A stretch of DNA of 64,000 nucleotides from DYEP01 sp040755615 (GTDB lineage: Bacteria > Bacillota > Sulfobacillia > DUSP01 > DYEP01): contig JBFMAL010000001.1 of assembly GCA_040755615.1 (NCBI GenBank), positions 1 to 64,000 on the forward strand, given 5' to 3'. Position 1 is the stretch's first letter. Each line of letters begins with the position of its first letter. Shown here one piece after another: positions 41,508 to 49,923 of this stretch. The notes under the pieces were generated by a model that saw only the letters and a list, made by a program, of their open reading frames with translations, did not search any database and was not told the origin of the DNA. The translations under genes and the position numbers were made by a program.

Positions 41508-41537
41508 TTGACATGCCGGCTGTGACCATTTTAGAAT
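41508..41537 (+). promoter_or_regulatory. Promoter of the second Tad locus
   Basis: Perfect TTGACA (41508-41513), 18-base spacer, TAGAAT (41532-41537), about 65 bases before the cpaB2 start. Confidence 0.6.
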
Positions 41538-41604
41538 GGATATGCGCAACAGGATATGGCAAAAAACGGCGAAAGTGGCGAAATAAAGTAAAGGGTGTCG
41601 AAAT

Positions 41605-42252
41605 ATGCGTGCAAGAACCTACCTTTGGTTAGCGGTTTCCTGCTCTGTGATAGCGACCGTGACGAGTGTTATGGGAAGCAGGTTAGGCGGGCAGACGGTC
41701 AATATAGTGGTTTGTGCTACCGACATCCCGGCTGGGACCACGCTTACGAGGGAGATGGTTCGTCTGGATATGGTGGCGAAGGATAGTGTACTCTCAGACG
41801 CAAGTACCGCCTTAAGCGAGGTTATCGGAAAAAAGGTGCGGATACCAATGTTTGAGGGTGAGCAGGTTGTTATGCGCAAACTCGGTGCTCAGAGTTTGCC
41901 GAGCGGGATGGTCAGGATGATGATCCCGCTATCACCGGGAAAGAGCCCCGTGAGCAGTATCCGTGAAGGCGACCTTGTGGATGTAATCTTCGTCTCCAAT
42001 CCTGGCAGTGGGTATCAAATTGCAAAACTGATCCTTGGATCCCTCAAGGTAATCGAAATACCGGCACATGAAACCAGGACTACTTTCGAACGTCAACCAT
42101 CAATTGTTGTTGCTGTGAGTGCTGAACAAGCCGAGTTGCTCGCATTTTGTATGGAACACGGCTCATTGTACATAACCATTACGGATTCAACTGCAAAGAA
42201 CAGGACGGATGGAGTTACGTTCTCAACTGTGCTGGCGTGGGTCGAGCCTTAG
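41605..42252 (+). CDS. cpaB: CpaB/RcpC pilus assembly protein (second Tad locus)
   Basis: A 215-residue protein: membrane anchor (about 6-24), SAF domain VVCATDIPAGTTLTREMV, then VRMMIPLSPGKSPVSSIREGDLVDVIF of the RcpC domain. It ends where normal CpaB proteins end, without the secretin-like extension of the first locus. ATG 41605 has only a weak site (AAAGGGTG, seven bases). Confidence 0.82.
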   Translation: MRARTYLWLAVSCSVIATVTSVMGSRLGGQTVNIVVCATDIPAGTTLTREMVRLDMVAKDSVLSDASTALSEVIGKKVRIPMFEGEQVVMRKLGAQSLPSGMVRMMIPLSPGKSPVSSIREGDLVDVIFVSNPGSGYQIAKLILGSLKVIEIPAHETRTTFERQPSIVVAVSAEQAELLAFCMEHGSLYITITDSTAKNRTDGVTFSTVLAWVEP

Positions 42253-42253
42253 C

Positions 42254-42360
42254 TGACCCGGGGTCTTGATTGCACCAGGGGTGGGATGCTGAAGGGCGGG
42301 GTAAGCGGCGTCGGATCGTTCGACGGGCATTGCGGGTACGAACGCTGAACTGACGGGTCA
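42254..42360 (+). repeat. Inverted repeat enclosing a possible structured RNA
   Basis: TGACCCG (42254-42260) is complementary to CGGGTCA (42354-42360). The enclosed 93 bases are G-rich and contain GTCG...CGAC and AGCG...CGCT pairs. It lies between cpaB2 and cpaE2. Structure and function are not established. Confidence 0.3.
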
Positions 42361-42451
42361 CAATCAAAATCTAAAATACCGGGCCCTTCTCCTTCCCAAA
42401 AGCCCTGAAGTATAGGCGGGCAAACTCCGTCCGCCCCGGATTGGAAAGGAG

Positions 42452-43426
42452 GTGAAATGCGAATTGCTGGGCGGGAAAGACTTCGTCACGTTCATTGCGG
42501 ACGTCCCAAAAGGCTCTGAGAGGCGAGTTCAATGTCCAGTAGAGGACGAAACAAGCCCAAGGAAGTGGTTCACTCACGAAAAGAGTTCTACATACCGCGC
42601 TCCTGAGTATGTCCCAACCCCTGGGCGCATTATTGCGGTATTTAGCACCAAGGGCGGCGTGGGGAAGACATTTGTGGCTACTAATCTTGCGGTGTTGATC
42701 GCCAGGCGCACTTCCGGCCATACTGTTCTCGTTGATGCTGACCTGAAATCTGCGGATGTGGGCCTGCACCTTGATCTTGAAGCTCCGAATTCTGTTGTTG
42801 ACGTGGTCCCCTACGCGGAACATGTCGATTTGCGAATCCTGGAGGAGTACGCAGTTGTCCACCGACCCTCAGGTCTCAGGATTCTGCTTGGCCCCCCGAC
42901 CCCTGAGACCGCCAACCTGATCCTGCCGTGTCACTTCGAACAACTGCTGCGGAACTTAAGTCAAGTATGCCGGATCTGCATTGTTGATATGTCTACGGAT
43001 ATTACCTGCCAGGTGACTGTAAAATGTCTTGAATGTGCAACCGATCTAGTACTTGTGGTCACCCAGGATGCAGCCGCGTTGAGGCAAACCAAAATCTTAC
43101 TATACATACTCCAGAATTACCTTGGGCTCTCGGAGAAGAACACCTACTTCGTCCTAAACCGGTATCGGGCCGACGCATATATTAAGAAAACTCAGATCGA
43201 GCAATTCCTACGCCATAAGATGACAGTATGTATTCCTGACGAGAGCACAAAGGTAGATGCTTCAGTCTTCCAGGGTACTCCAGTGGTCACTCAGCAGGTA
43301 CAGAGCATCGTCCGCCCTCTTGAGGAACTTGCTGACATGTTTGCTCCTCGTAATGTTTCTGACAGCAGCCTGAAAAGACGCACAATGCCCGTGCTGGAGA
43401 TGGTCGGGAGGCTCTTTAGAACATGA
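42452..43426 (+). CDS. cpaE: CpaE/TadZ-like ATPase (second Tad locus)
   Basis: A MinD/ParA-type ATPase of about 320 residues: RIIAVFSTKGGVGKTFVATN, TVLVDADLKSADVGLHLDL, CIVDMSTDI. There is no full receiver-like domain; only about 65 N-terminal residues precede the ATPase. The strong GGAGG points to ATG 42457, which opens a 20-codon frame out of phase, so the true start is GTG 42452 (overlapping the site) or TTG 42464. An upstream frameshift that removed the N-terminal domain is possible. It overlaps the cpaF2 start by four bases. Confidence 0.8.
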   Translation: MKCELLGGKDFVTFIADVPKGSERRVQCPVEDETSPRKWFTHEKSSTYRAPEYVPTPGRIIAVFSTKGGVGKTFVATNLAVLIARRTSGHTVLVDADLKSADVGLHLDLEAPNSVVDVVPYAEHVDLRILEEYAVVHRPSGLRILLGPPTPETANLILPCHFEQLLRNLSQVCRICIVDMSTDITCQVTVKCLECATDLVLVVTQDAAALRQTKILLYILQNYLGLSEKNTYFVLNRYRADAYIKKTQIEQFLRHKMTVCIPDESTKVDASVFQGTPVVTQQVQSIVRPLEELADMFAPRNVSDSSLKRRTMPVLEMVGRLFRT

Positions 43427-44670
43427 ATGACAAGGAAAGCGTTGATTCCTTCGCGTGGCTTAAGGAGCGCATAGGACTTGAATATCGTGCTCTGGTACGG
43501 GAAGCGAGAGACAACGAAGCGAAGAAGGCACAGCTGGAGAGCGTCATCAGCCGGATCCTGGCACTGAATGGATATGCCTTCAAGAACGAGGAACGGGATT
43601 TGATAGCGCGGGAACTGAGCAACGAGATAGCGGGCTACGGTCCGATAGACTCGCTCATCAAGGACCCTGAAGTAACCGAGATCATGGTAAACGGTTGTGC
43701 TTCCGTGTTCGTGGAACGCCGTGGCAAAATACAGCCAACATCTGTCCGTTTCACCAGCGAGGGGCGGTTACTTGAACTCATTCGCCGAATCGTGGAGCCT
43801 CTAGGAAGGAGAGTAGACCACTCGGCCCCGTTCGTAGACGCCAGACTTCCGGACGGTTCCCGGGTGCATGCAGTGATCCCACCTGTATCACTTTCAGGAC
43901 CCGTACTCACGATCAGAAAGTTTTGCCGGGACTCTATGACTCGGGATCAACTGCTTCAGCTTGGGACGTACTCGCTAAAGCTGCAGCAGGTGCTCGAGAC
44001 CGTAGTTGAATCAAGGCTCAACGTGATAATATCTGGCGCATCGTCTACCGGTAAGACGACTTTGCTTGGAGTGATGTGCTCGTTCATAAAGGACGAGGCG
44101 GAGCGGGTCATCGTTATTGAAGACTCAGCCGAACTCCATATAAACCGTGGGCACCTTGTTAGGATGGAAGCAAGGCATGCTAATCTTGAGGGGAAAGGGG
44201 AGGTGAGCATACGTGACATAGTTAAGAACGCGTTGCGAATGAGGCCTGACCGGCTGATCGTCGGTGAGGTTCGCGGTGCTGAAGCGTTTGACCTTGTACA
44301 CGCGTTAAATACGGGACACCAAGGCTCCATGTCCACAGTTCACGCCAATTCTACCGAAGATAGTCTGCTCAGGTTGGAAAACATGGCGATAATGGCAGGT
44401 GAAAATCTTTCTTACAACGCCATTAGGTATTTGGTTCGAAGCGTCATCGATGTGGTCATTCACATGATTCGGCTTGAGTCCGGGGCTCGCGTGATTAACG
44501 AAGTGGGCTTGGTCAAAAAAGGTGACTACGCCGGCTGTACCCGGGTAACGCCGATAGCACGGTATGAGGTAGCGACAGGGATCTTTCTTATCAAGGATCA
44601 ACCCAATGCCATCAGGATTTCCACAAACTTCGGTATGGCAACGCCTGTTCAATCAGAGCCAGCGACTTGA
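43423..44670 (+). CDS. cpaF: CpaF/TadA pilus ATPase (second Tad locus)
   Basis: A 415-residue ATPase with DPEVTEIMVNGCASVFVERRG, VDARLPDGSRVHAVI, Walker A ISGASSTGKTTLLGVM (ASSTGKTT instead of GTGSGKTT), MRPDRLIVGEVRGAEAFDLV and TVHANSTEDSLLRLENM. The P-loop Lys and Thr are kept, so it is probably active. Overlaps cpaE2 by four bases. Confidence 0.9.
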   Translation: MNDKESVDSFAWLKERIGLEYRALVREARDNEAKKAQLESVISRILALNGYAFKNEERDLIARELSNEIAGYGPIDSLIKDPEVTEIMVNGCASVFVERRGKIQPTSVRFTSEGRLLELIRRIVEPLGRRVDHSAPFVDARLPDGSRVHAVIPPVSLSGPVLTIRKFCRDSMTRDQLLQLGTYSLKLQQVLETVVESRLNVIISGASSTGKTTLLGVMCSFIKDEAERVIVIEDSAELHINRGHLVRMEARHANLEGKGEVSIRDIVKNALRMRPDRLIVGEVRGAEAFDLVHALNTGHQGSMSTVHANSTEDSLLRLENMAIMAGENLSYNAIRYLVRSVIDVVIHMIRLESGARVINEVGLVKKGDYAGCTRVTPIARYEVATGIFLIKDQPNAIRISTNFGMATPVQSEPAT

Positions 44671-44739
44671 GCCTATATAGCTCTGAGCCCAACTGAGAGT
44701 CAGGGGGAGCATCCGGGATATTCACGAGAAGGGAGAACG

Positions 44740-45459
44740 GTGAGCTGCTTGATCTGGTTTTTGGCTGCGCTGCACGGGCTCACGATCTGGTTTGCTGCTT
44801 TGTACCTGGGTGAAAGGCTGGGGTTGCTGCAGCCCGCAAGGTTACGGGAATCCGTCGGTAATAGACGGCGCCTTGCCAGACCCGCCCTGCGCACGAGGTG
44901 GATCTCTTCTTCTGCTTGGGAACAATCACTCCTAGATTTGTGTCGTGGGCTCACTTTGCGAGTTTCGTCCGGATTGAGCCTTGGCGAGGCCCTGATCGAT
45001 GCAGTGCGAGAACTGCGGGGTCCGCTGAAGGCTATGCTGTCGGAAGCTATAGAGATGTACAAAGTAGGTATACCCATGCAGGATGCGTTGATGAAGGTAT
45101 CTTCAAGATGCAACAGGATGGACGTACGCTACCTTTGTGCCGTACTAGTAGCTATTACCGAATGCGGCGGAAGCGTTTCGAAGGCACTGGAAGGGCTGAG
45201 ATCTGACCTGAGTGACCGCATACGCGCAAGGCGGGAAGGGCGTGCGAAGTCAGCAGAGGCATGTTTGAGCGCCATTATACTTGTTGCTATGCCGCCGGTT
45301 CTTCTGGTGTTTCTGATAAGGTTTTACCCGACCCTGGTAAGGCCGTTATTCGTTACGCCTGTGGGGAGGCTGTCTCTCCTGTACGCAGCTGCGTCGTGGC
45401 TAATCGGGGTCGTCCTGACAGTCTCCACGACAGTGACTACCCTGGAGGCGGGGGAGTAG
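44740..45459 (+). CDS. tadB: TadB-like platform protein, short (second Tad locus)
   Basis: A 239-residue T2SF-type protein: N-terminal helix, RVSSGLSLGEALIDAVRELRG, MDVRYLCAVLVAITECGGSVSKALEGL and two C-terminal helices. It is about 80 residues shorter than the first-locus TadB, mainly in the N-terminal helices and linker. GTG 44740 follows GAAGGGAGAAC. Confidence 0.75.
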   Translation: MSCLIWFLAALHGLTIWFAALYLGERLGLLQPARLRESVGNRRRLARPALRTRWISSSAWEQSLLDLCRGLTLRVSSGLSLGEALIDAVRELRGPLKAMLSEAIEMYKVGIPMQDALMKVSSRCNRMDVRYLCAVLVAITECGGSVSKALEGLRSDLSDRIRARREGRAKSAEACLSAIILVAMPPVLLVFLIRFYPTLVRPLFVTPVGRLSLLYAAASWLIGVVLTVSTTVTTLEAGE

Positions 45460-45461
45460 CA

Positions 45462-46253
45462 TTGCTCTGGGCACTGGCAAGCATAATCTTTCTTGCCCTC
45501 TATATGCAACTGAATAGTCTGACACAGCGACTGGGCACTTTGCCACACCGGGCAAACGGTTTCGCAAGAGTGGGACTATGGTTCAAGCAGAACATGCCGG
45601 GTTTCTGGAGGGCCATCTCCTCGTGGACTTGGTCCCGCAATGATGAACTCAGAGAATTCGAGGTCGGCAAGTACATCATAGTGCTCCTGACAGGTTCCTT
45701 GGTGCTGGTCTACTCACTATTTACGGCACGGCCGGCCGGCATCGCGACGGGGTTGTGTATTACGGTAACACTGCCTGTGCTGAGTATAAGACGCCGCGGT
45801 TTCGTGCACGGGAAGGTACTCAGGTCTCTCCCTTCCATTATCTCGTTTCTTGCCATCGTGGGGGAATCAGGGGTGGGGGCCAGGGCGGGGCTCAGTATAC
45901 TAAACAGAATCGGGGGCGACGAGAGCGGGGTGTTACCCCTTCTTTGTGACATGGTTTCGGCTGAACGCAGCATAGGCGAAGCGTTCTTTCAGGCGTACCG
46001 CGAGTTCGGAGCGGAAGAGCTGCGGACAGTCGCCGAGACACTGAGCGTCGCAGAAAGGGCTGGAGCGCCATACGCCGGTATACTGATGGACTTGGCAGGC
46101 ATGCTGAGACACGCGCTTCGCGTGCGGAAAGAACGCGAAATGGGCCTATTACCTCTCAAGCTGACACTGGTCACCATTGTGTTTCTTCTCCCCTCGATTC
46201 TCATCATCGCGTTAATGCCCAATGTCCTAACATTTACCAATACGAGGTGGTGA
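45462..46253 (+). CDS. tadC: TadC-like platform protein (second Tad locus)
   Basis: A 263-residue membrane protein with LPSIISFLAIVGESGVGARAG, VLPLLCDMVSAERSIGEAFFQ, EELRTVAETLSVAERAGAPYAGIL and the C-terminal PLKLTLVTIVFLLPSILIIAL, matching the T2SF domain of TadC. TTG 45462, three bases after the tadB2 stop, has GGGGGAG upstream; the frame is open much further upstream but overlaps tadB2. Confidence 0.75.
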   Translation: MLWALASIIFLALYMQLNSLTQRLGTLPHRANGFARVGLWFKQNMPGFWRAISSWTWSRNDELREFEVGKYIIVLLTGSLVLVYSLFTARPAGIATGLCITVTLPVLSIRRRGFVHGKVLRSLPSIISFLAIVGESGVGARAGLSILNRIGGDESGVLPLLCDMVSAERSIGEAFFQAYREFGAEELRTVAETLSVAERAGAPYAGILMDLAGMLRHALRVRKEREMGLLPLKLTLVTIVFLLPSILIIALMPNVLTFTNTRW

Positions 46254-46258
46254 AAACC

Positions 46259-46432
46259 ATGATCGACTGGCTGCTTGGACGAATTCTTACCGAAAAAGGG
46301 GCAACCGTCGCAGAATATGCCCTTATTCTGGCGCTCGTCGTGGTGGTACTCATTGCCACATTGTCCAGACTCGGAGCTGTACTGAACGAAAGGCTGCTCG
46401 ACATCATCGCAGAGATCTCAAATGCGGGTTAG
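46259..46432 (+). CDS. flp: Flp/Fap pilin (second Tad locus)
   Basis: A 57-residue prepilin. The leader ends TEKG and the mature region starts ATVAEYALILALVVVVLIA, the Flp motif with Glu at mature position 5. ATG 46259 has GAGGTGG upstream. In this locus the pilin gene lies after the platform genes, whereas in the first it comes first. Confidence 0.85.
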   Translation: MIDWLLGRILTEKGATVAEYALILALVVVVLIATLSRLGAVLNERLLDIIAEISNAG

Positions 46433-46820
46433 ACAAGACCGGGGTGCTGCTATCGTTGAATTTGTCATGGTCCTGAGCCTTCTCGTCTTTCTCTTGTTCT
46501 CCGTGATTGACATGGCCATGCTGATGCATTCCCAACTGGTACTCGCACATGCTGCCAGAGAGGGAGCGAGGCGGGCTGCCATCGACGGAGGGTTGACGGC
46601 GAAAGTACGAGAGAGGATATACACTCAGCTGGAGCTGGGCGGTCTGGATGTCGACCGAGTGGAAATTTACGTGTCGCCGTATTCGGCGCCTTATGGCTGG
46701 AGCATCAGGCTAAGGCTGACATATAGATACAGGCCGCTCAGCCCCCCAATATCTGCAGTGTGGGGCAGGGTAATACCCATAACCGCAGAGTTCATTACGA
46801 GGAGCGAGAGGATTGAGTAG
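46422..46820 (+). CDS. tadE: TadE-like minor pilin (second Tad locus)
   Basis: A 132-residue pseudopilin with DRGAAIVEFVMVLSLLVFLL and AREGARRAAIDGG. It overlaps the pilin gene by 11 bases and the next gene by eight. Confidence 0.82.
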   Translation: MRVRQDRGAAIVEFVMVLSLLVFLLFSVIDMAMLMHSQLVLAHAAREGARRAAIDGGLTAKVRERIYTQLELGGLDVDRVEIYVSPYSAPYGWSIRLRLTYRYRPLSPPISAVWGRVIPITAEFITRSERIE

Positions 46821-47256
46821 TAACCCAACCAGGGGCTCCGTGCTTGTCATGATGGTCGTATTTCTTCCCGTTCTGATCGGTACGGCATTTTTCACACTTG
46901 CCACGGGCAGGTTGGTATACGCCAGGGCGGTCGTCCAGGCGTCTGCTGACCTCGGTGCGCTGGCCGCTCTGAACAATGTGGATCTTGCGCGGCTTGCCCG
47001 TGGCGAGCGCTGGATTGACCCTGAAGCCGCCATCCGTGATGCCCGTCTCTGGGCCCAGGAGTGCCTGATGGCCAACCTCTCGGATATTCTAGAACTTTCA
47101 GAAGTGGTAATTGACGTAGCGGTGGACAACCCCGGGGAAGACGGGTACCCCAGCGTCACGGTGGCGGTCACCGTCAATGACCTGAGGCTGAGGGGCATCC
47201 CCGTACCGGTCAACGTAAGCTGCAAGGCTACAGCTGCTGTCGGTAGAGTTCAGTGA
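46813..47256 (+). CDS. TadG-like/pilus-associated protein, short
   Basis: A 147-residue protein with RGSVLVMMVVFLPVLIGTAF and LVYARAVVQASADLGALAAL, the N-terminal TadG-like segment, followed by about 90 residues of unassigned, probably extracellular sequence. TTG 46813 overlaps tadE2. Last gene of the locus. Confidence 0.72.
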   Translation: MSSNPTRGSVLVMMVVFLPVLIGTAFFTLATGRLVYARAVVQASADLGALAALNNVDLARLARGERWIDPEAAIRDARLWAQECLMANLSDILELSEVVIDVAVDNPGEDGYPSVTVAVTVNDLRLRGIPVPVNVSCKATAAVGRVQ

Positions 47257-47373
47257 ATCAGGTCTAGGAAACGGTCACTCTTGGCAGGAGTTGCAAACAG
47301 TATATAGAATAGTCACAATAAACCTAGGGGAGCGGGTGCCTGCCGTCTTATAGCGAAGAAAATCACCTGGCAG

Positions 47374-47595
47374 GTGGAATTCTGGGAGACGTCGCTCGTG
47401 GAGGAACTGAATACCGACCGCCATGTCTCGTGTCCTGTGTGTTCTGGAGGCCCACTAACAGTGTGCGGAGTACGTGTACCTTCTCTTACCAAGGTCCAGG
47501 CTTCCAGCAAGGTGGTGGAAGCGGATTACATACTCCGGTGCAAGATCTGCGGTTACAGGATGTTTCACCCATACGGGCCGCACCTGACCGGATGA
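47374..47595 (+). CDS. Small zinc-ribbon protein
   Basis: A protein of up to 73 residues with CPVCSGGPLTVCGV and LRCKICGYRMF, two CxxC pairs suited to one zinc. Start is GTG 47374 or GTG 47398. No recognised family. It lies between the second Tad locus and the glycine riboswitch. Confidence 0.5.
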   Translation: MEFWETSLVEELNTDRHVSCPVCSGGPLTVCGVRVPSLTKVQASSKVVEADYILRCKICGYRMFHPYGPHLTG

Positions 47596-47704
47596 CAAAG
47601 CAATACCGGGGAGATTTCTGGAAGTCAGTCCAAAGCGTGGGAGGATAATCGAGCCGAACGTGGAATATCTTGTAGCGAACAAAGGTATACAGCCCGGATG
47701 AAGG

Positions 47705-47875
47705 CGACGGGAGAGACCCTGAAATCAGGGCGCCGAAGGAGCAAGGCGGGTCAAGCTGAAACTCTCAGGCAAAAATACTGTCGACGGACGGAACTCTGGA
47801 GAGCAGCCGACTATTCGGCCACCAAAGGGGTAACTTCCCTGGGGAAGGAATCTCTCAGGTAGAGGGACAGAGACC
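47705..47875 (+). promoter_or_regulatory. Tandem glycine riboswitch (gcvT element)
   Basis: Two aptamers in series. The first has GGGAGAGACC, GGCGCCGAAGGAGCAA and AACTCTCAGGCAAAA (47709-47775). The second has GGAACTCTGGAGAG, ACCAAAGGGGTAA and AATCTCTCAGGTA (47790-47861). It precedes the glycine cleavage operon and a terminator, the usual design for glycine-activated expression. Confidence 0.93.
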
Positions 47876-47916
47876 TACAGCCCACATGGGCTGCGTCTTG
47901 GGTCCCATTATTTTTT
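47864..47916 (+). terminator. Terminator of the glycine riboswitch
   Basis: GGGAC (47864-47868) with GTCCC (47902-47906), AGAGAC with GTCTT, and CAGCCC (47878-47883) with GGGCTG (47888-47893), ACAT loop, then ATTATTTTTT. The 5' arm follows the second aptamer directly. Confidence 0.75.
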
Positions 47917-47929
47917 CCGGGGATCCCTC

Positions 47930-48400
47930 ACGACGATTCATCGTCGCTACCGACCATGAAAACAGGGTCATTGTATAGTAGATGAAAAGAGTGCCGCCAG
48001 CAAGGAGGTCGGTTACTCACTGGTGCCGTGAGCCCGATGGGGAGTCTGTCCTGGGAGGCACCGTCTGTCGCCATAGAGCACGCGAGGGAGAATCCAAAAG
48101 CTCCGGGACGTTCCGCTGGCGTGATAGAGGAGGCGTGCAAGATGAAGGTTTTGTATGAGCGTTGTGCAGCGCTGGATGTGCATAAGCGGACGGTCACCGC
48201 GTGTTTGGTGGTGCCAGGGCCTAAAGGTGAGCCCAAGAAGGAGAAGCGGGTATTTGGTACAACGACGCAAGATTTGCTTGGTTTATCCGATTGGCTGTCG
48301 GGGCAGGATGCACCCACGTAGCGCTGGAGAGTACAGGGGTGTATTAGCAGCCCGTCTTCAGCGAGATAACCGCACAATATTGAAATAGGGGGGAAAAGCT
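47930..48400 (+). mobile_element. IS110-family remnant between riboswitch and gcvT
   Basis: The 500 bases between the riboswitch terminator and gcvT hold the first part of an IS110-type transposase gene plus about 200 bases of noncoding DNA before it. In IS110 elements this position encodes the bridge RNA. Exact ends cannot be set; the limits given are approximate. The transposase remnant is listed separately. Confidence 0.6.
48142..48380 (+). pseudogene. IS110 transposase, N-terminal fragment
   Basis: ATG 48142 (AGAGGAGG upstream) begins MKVLYERCAALDVHKRTVTA, followed by VFGTTTQDLLGLSDWL, the DEDD-type RuvC-like start of IS110 transposases. The frame stops at TAG 48319. A one-base shift restores THVALESTGVY (48312-48344), then TAG at 48345 replaces the usual Trp codon, followed by QPVF. 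About 80 of some 400 residues remain, so it is dead. Confidence 0.8.
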
Positions 48401-48424
48401 AAAACTCAAAGGAGGTGGAAGTGG

Positions 48425-49531
48425 ATGACAGAAGCACGGAAGACAGCGCTATATGGTTGTCATGAGAAGTACGGTGGGAAGATCGTAGAGTTTGCAGGCT
48501 GGCTTGTTTCAGTGCAGTTCGGCGGCATTTTGGATGAGCACAGGGCGGTTCGTGAGGCAGCAGGTATGTTCGACGTTTCTTACATGGGAGAGTTTTTTGT
48601 GACCGGCGAAGACTCCCTGGCATTGATCCAAAAAGCGGTGACCAATGATATGAACAATATGGTGGATGGCCAGGTCCGGTACTCCCCCATGTGCAACGAC
48701 GAGGGCGGCACGGTTGATGACCTCATGGTCTATCGTTTCTCGCCGGACCGCTACATGCTAGTAGTTAACGGAGCCAATGTCGAAAAGGACTTTGCATGGC
48801 TCAGCCGGATCGCCAGCGAGTTCCCCAGGGCGACGCTGACCAACGCGTCTGACGACTGGGCCGAGATAGCGCTTCAGGGACCGGCCAGCGAAACGATCCT
48901 CAAGAAACTCACTCAGACGGACCTGAACGGGATCCGCTACTACTACTTCGTACCCCGCGCCGAAGTCGCGGGGGTCAACTGCATCCTTTCGCGCACCGGA
49001 TATACGGGTGAAGACGGGTTCGAACTGTACTGCGCGCCGGAGGATGCTGTCGCTCTTTGGGATGCACTGATGGAAGCAGGAGAAGATGAAGGGCTGGTGC
49101 CTGCGGGCTTGGGTGCCAGGGATACACTGAGGTTTGAAGCATGTATGCCGCTATATGGGCAGGAACTGTCCGAAACCACGGGACCTCTGGAGGCGGGGCT
49201 CGGCCGGTTCGTCAGCTTCACTAAAGGTGAGTTTGTAGGTCGCGATGCGCTCCTAAGGATGAAAGAGCAGGGTATTCCGAAAAAACTCGTCGGATTTGAG
49301 ATGCTTGAGCGGGGCATACCGAGAACACACTACACCATCGTAAGAGACGGCACCACGATCGGCGAGGTCACGACGGGCAGCTTTGCTCCGACGATTGGAA
49401 AGAATCTCGGGATTGGATATGTGACTCCGGACACTGAGTCTATCGGTGCGGACATCGGCGTCATGATCAGAGGAAAACAGCTGCTGGCACGGACTATAAA
49501 GATGCCGTTTTACAAAAGGAGGGCGAAGTGA
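48425..49531 (+). CDS. gcvT: Glycine cleavage system T protein (aminomethyltransferase)
   Basis: Transfers the methylene group from GcvH-bound aminomethyl to tetrahydrofolate, releasing ammonia. The 368-residue protein has FDVSYMGEFFVTG, QVRYSPMCNDEGGTVDDLMVYR, RTGYTGEDGFELY, LGARDTLRFEACMPLYGQE and the OB-like C-terminus with VTTGSFAPTIGKNLGIGYV. ATG 48425 follows AAAGGAGGTGG. First gene of an operon of eight overlapping or closely spaced genes. Confidence 0.96.
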   Translation: MTEARKTALYGCHEKYGGKIVEFAGWLVSVQFGGILDEHRAVREAAGMFDVSYMGEFFVTGEDSLALIQKAVTNDMNNMVDGQVRYSPMCNDEGGTVDDLMVYRFSPDRYMLVVNGANVEKDFAWLSRIASEFPRATLTNASDDWAEIALQGPASETILKKLTQTDLNGIRYYYFVPRAEVAGVNCILSRTGYTGEDGFELYCAPEDAVALWDALMEAGEDEGLVPAGLGARDTLRFEACMPLYGQELSETTGPLEAGLGRFVSFTKGEFVGRDALLRMKEQGIPKKLVGFEMLERGIPRTHYTIVRDGTTIGEVTTGSFAPTIGKNLGIGYVTPDTESIGADIGVMIRGKQLLARTIKMPFYKRRAK

Positions 49532-49923
49532 GCATGTATCCAAAAGAGCTGAAGTACACGAAAACTCATGAATGGATCAGGGTAGAGGGAACTAGAGGCA
49601 AGTGCGGTATCACGTTCTACGCTTCCGACCAGCTGGGAGACATTGTATTTGTGGAGCTTCCCGAGGTAGGTCATGACGTTGTCAAGGGAGAGGCATTCGG
49701 CGTGGTGGAGTCGGTGAAGGCGGTCTCCGACTGCTACGCGCCTGTGAGCGGAAGGGTTGTGGGCGTTAACGAAGCGCTTGAGACCCAACCCGAGCTCATC
49801 AACCAATCCACTTACGATGAAGGATGGATAATAGAGGTGGAACTATCAGATCCGTCTGAACTGGATGACCTAATGGACGCACAACAATACGAGAAGCACG
49901 TGGAAGAGGCGGGGCATCACTAA
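49528..49923 (+). CDS. gcvH: Glycine cleavage system H protein
   Basis: A 131-residue lipoyl carrier that shuttles the aminomethyl group between P, T and L proteins. The lipoyl lysine is in VVESVKAVSD (Lys64). GTG 49528 overlaps the gcvT stop (GTGA); ATG 49534 is a near alternative. It also probably serves as the octanoyl acceptor for the lipoyl assembly genes of this operon. Confidence 0.96.
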   Translation: MSMYPKELKYTKTHEWIRVEGTRGKCGITFYASDQLGDIVFVELPEVGHDVVKGEAFGVVESVKAVSDCYAPVSGRVVGVNEALETQPELINQSTYDEGWIIEVELSDPSELDDLMDAQQYEKHVEEAGHH

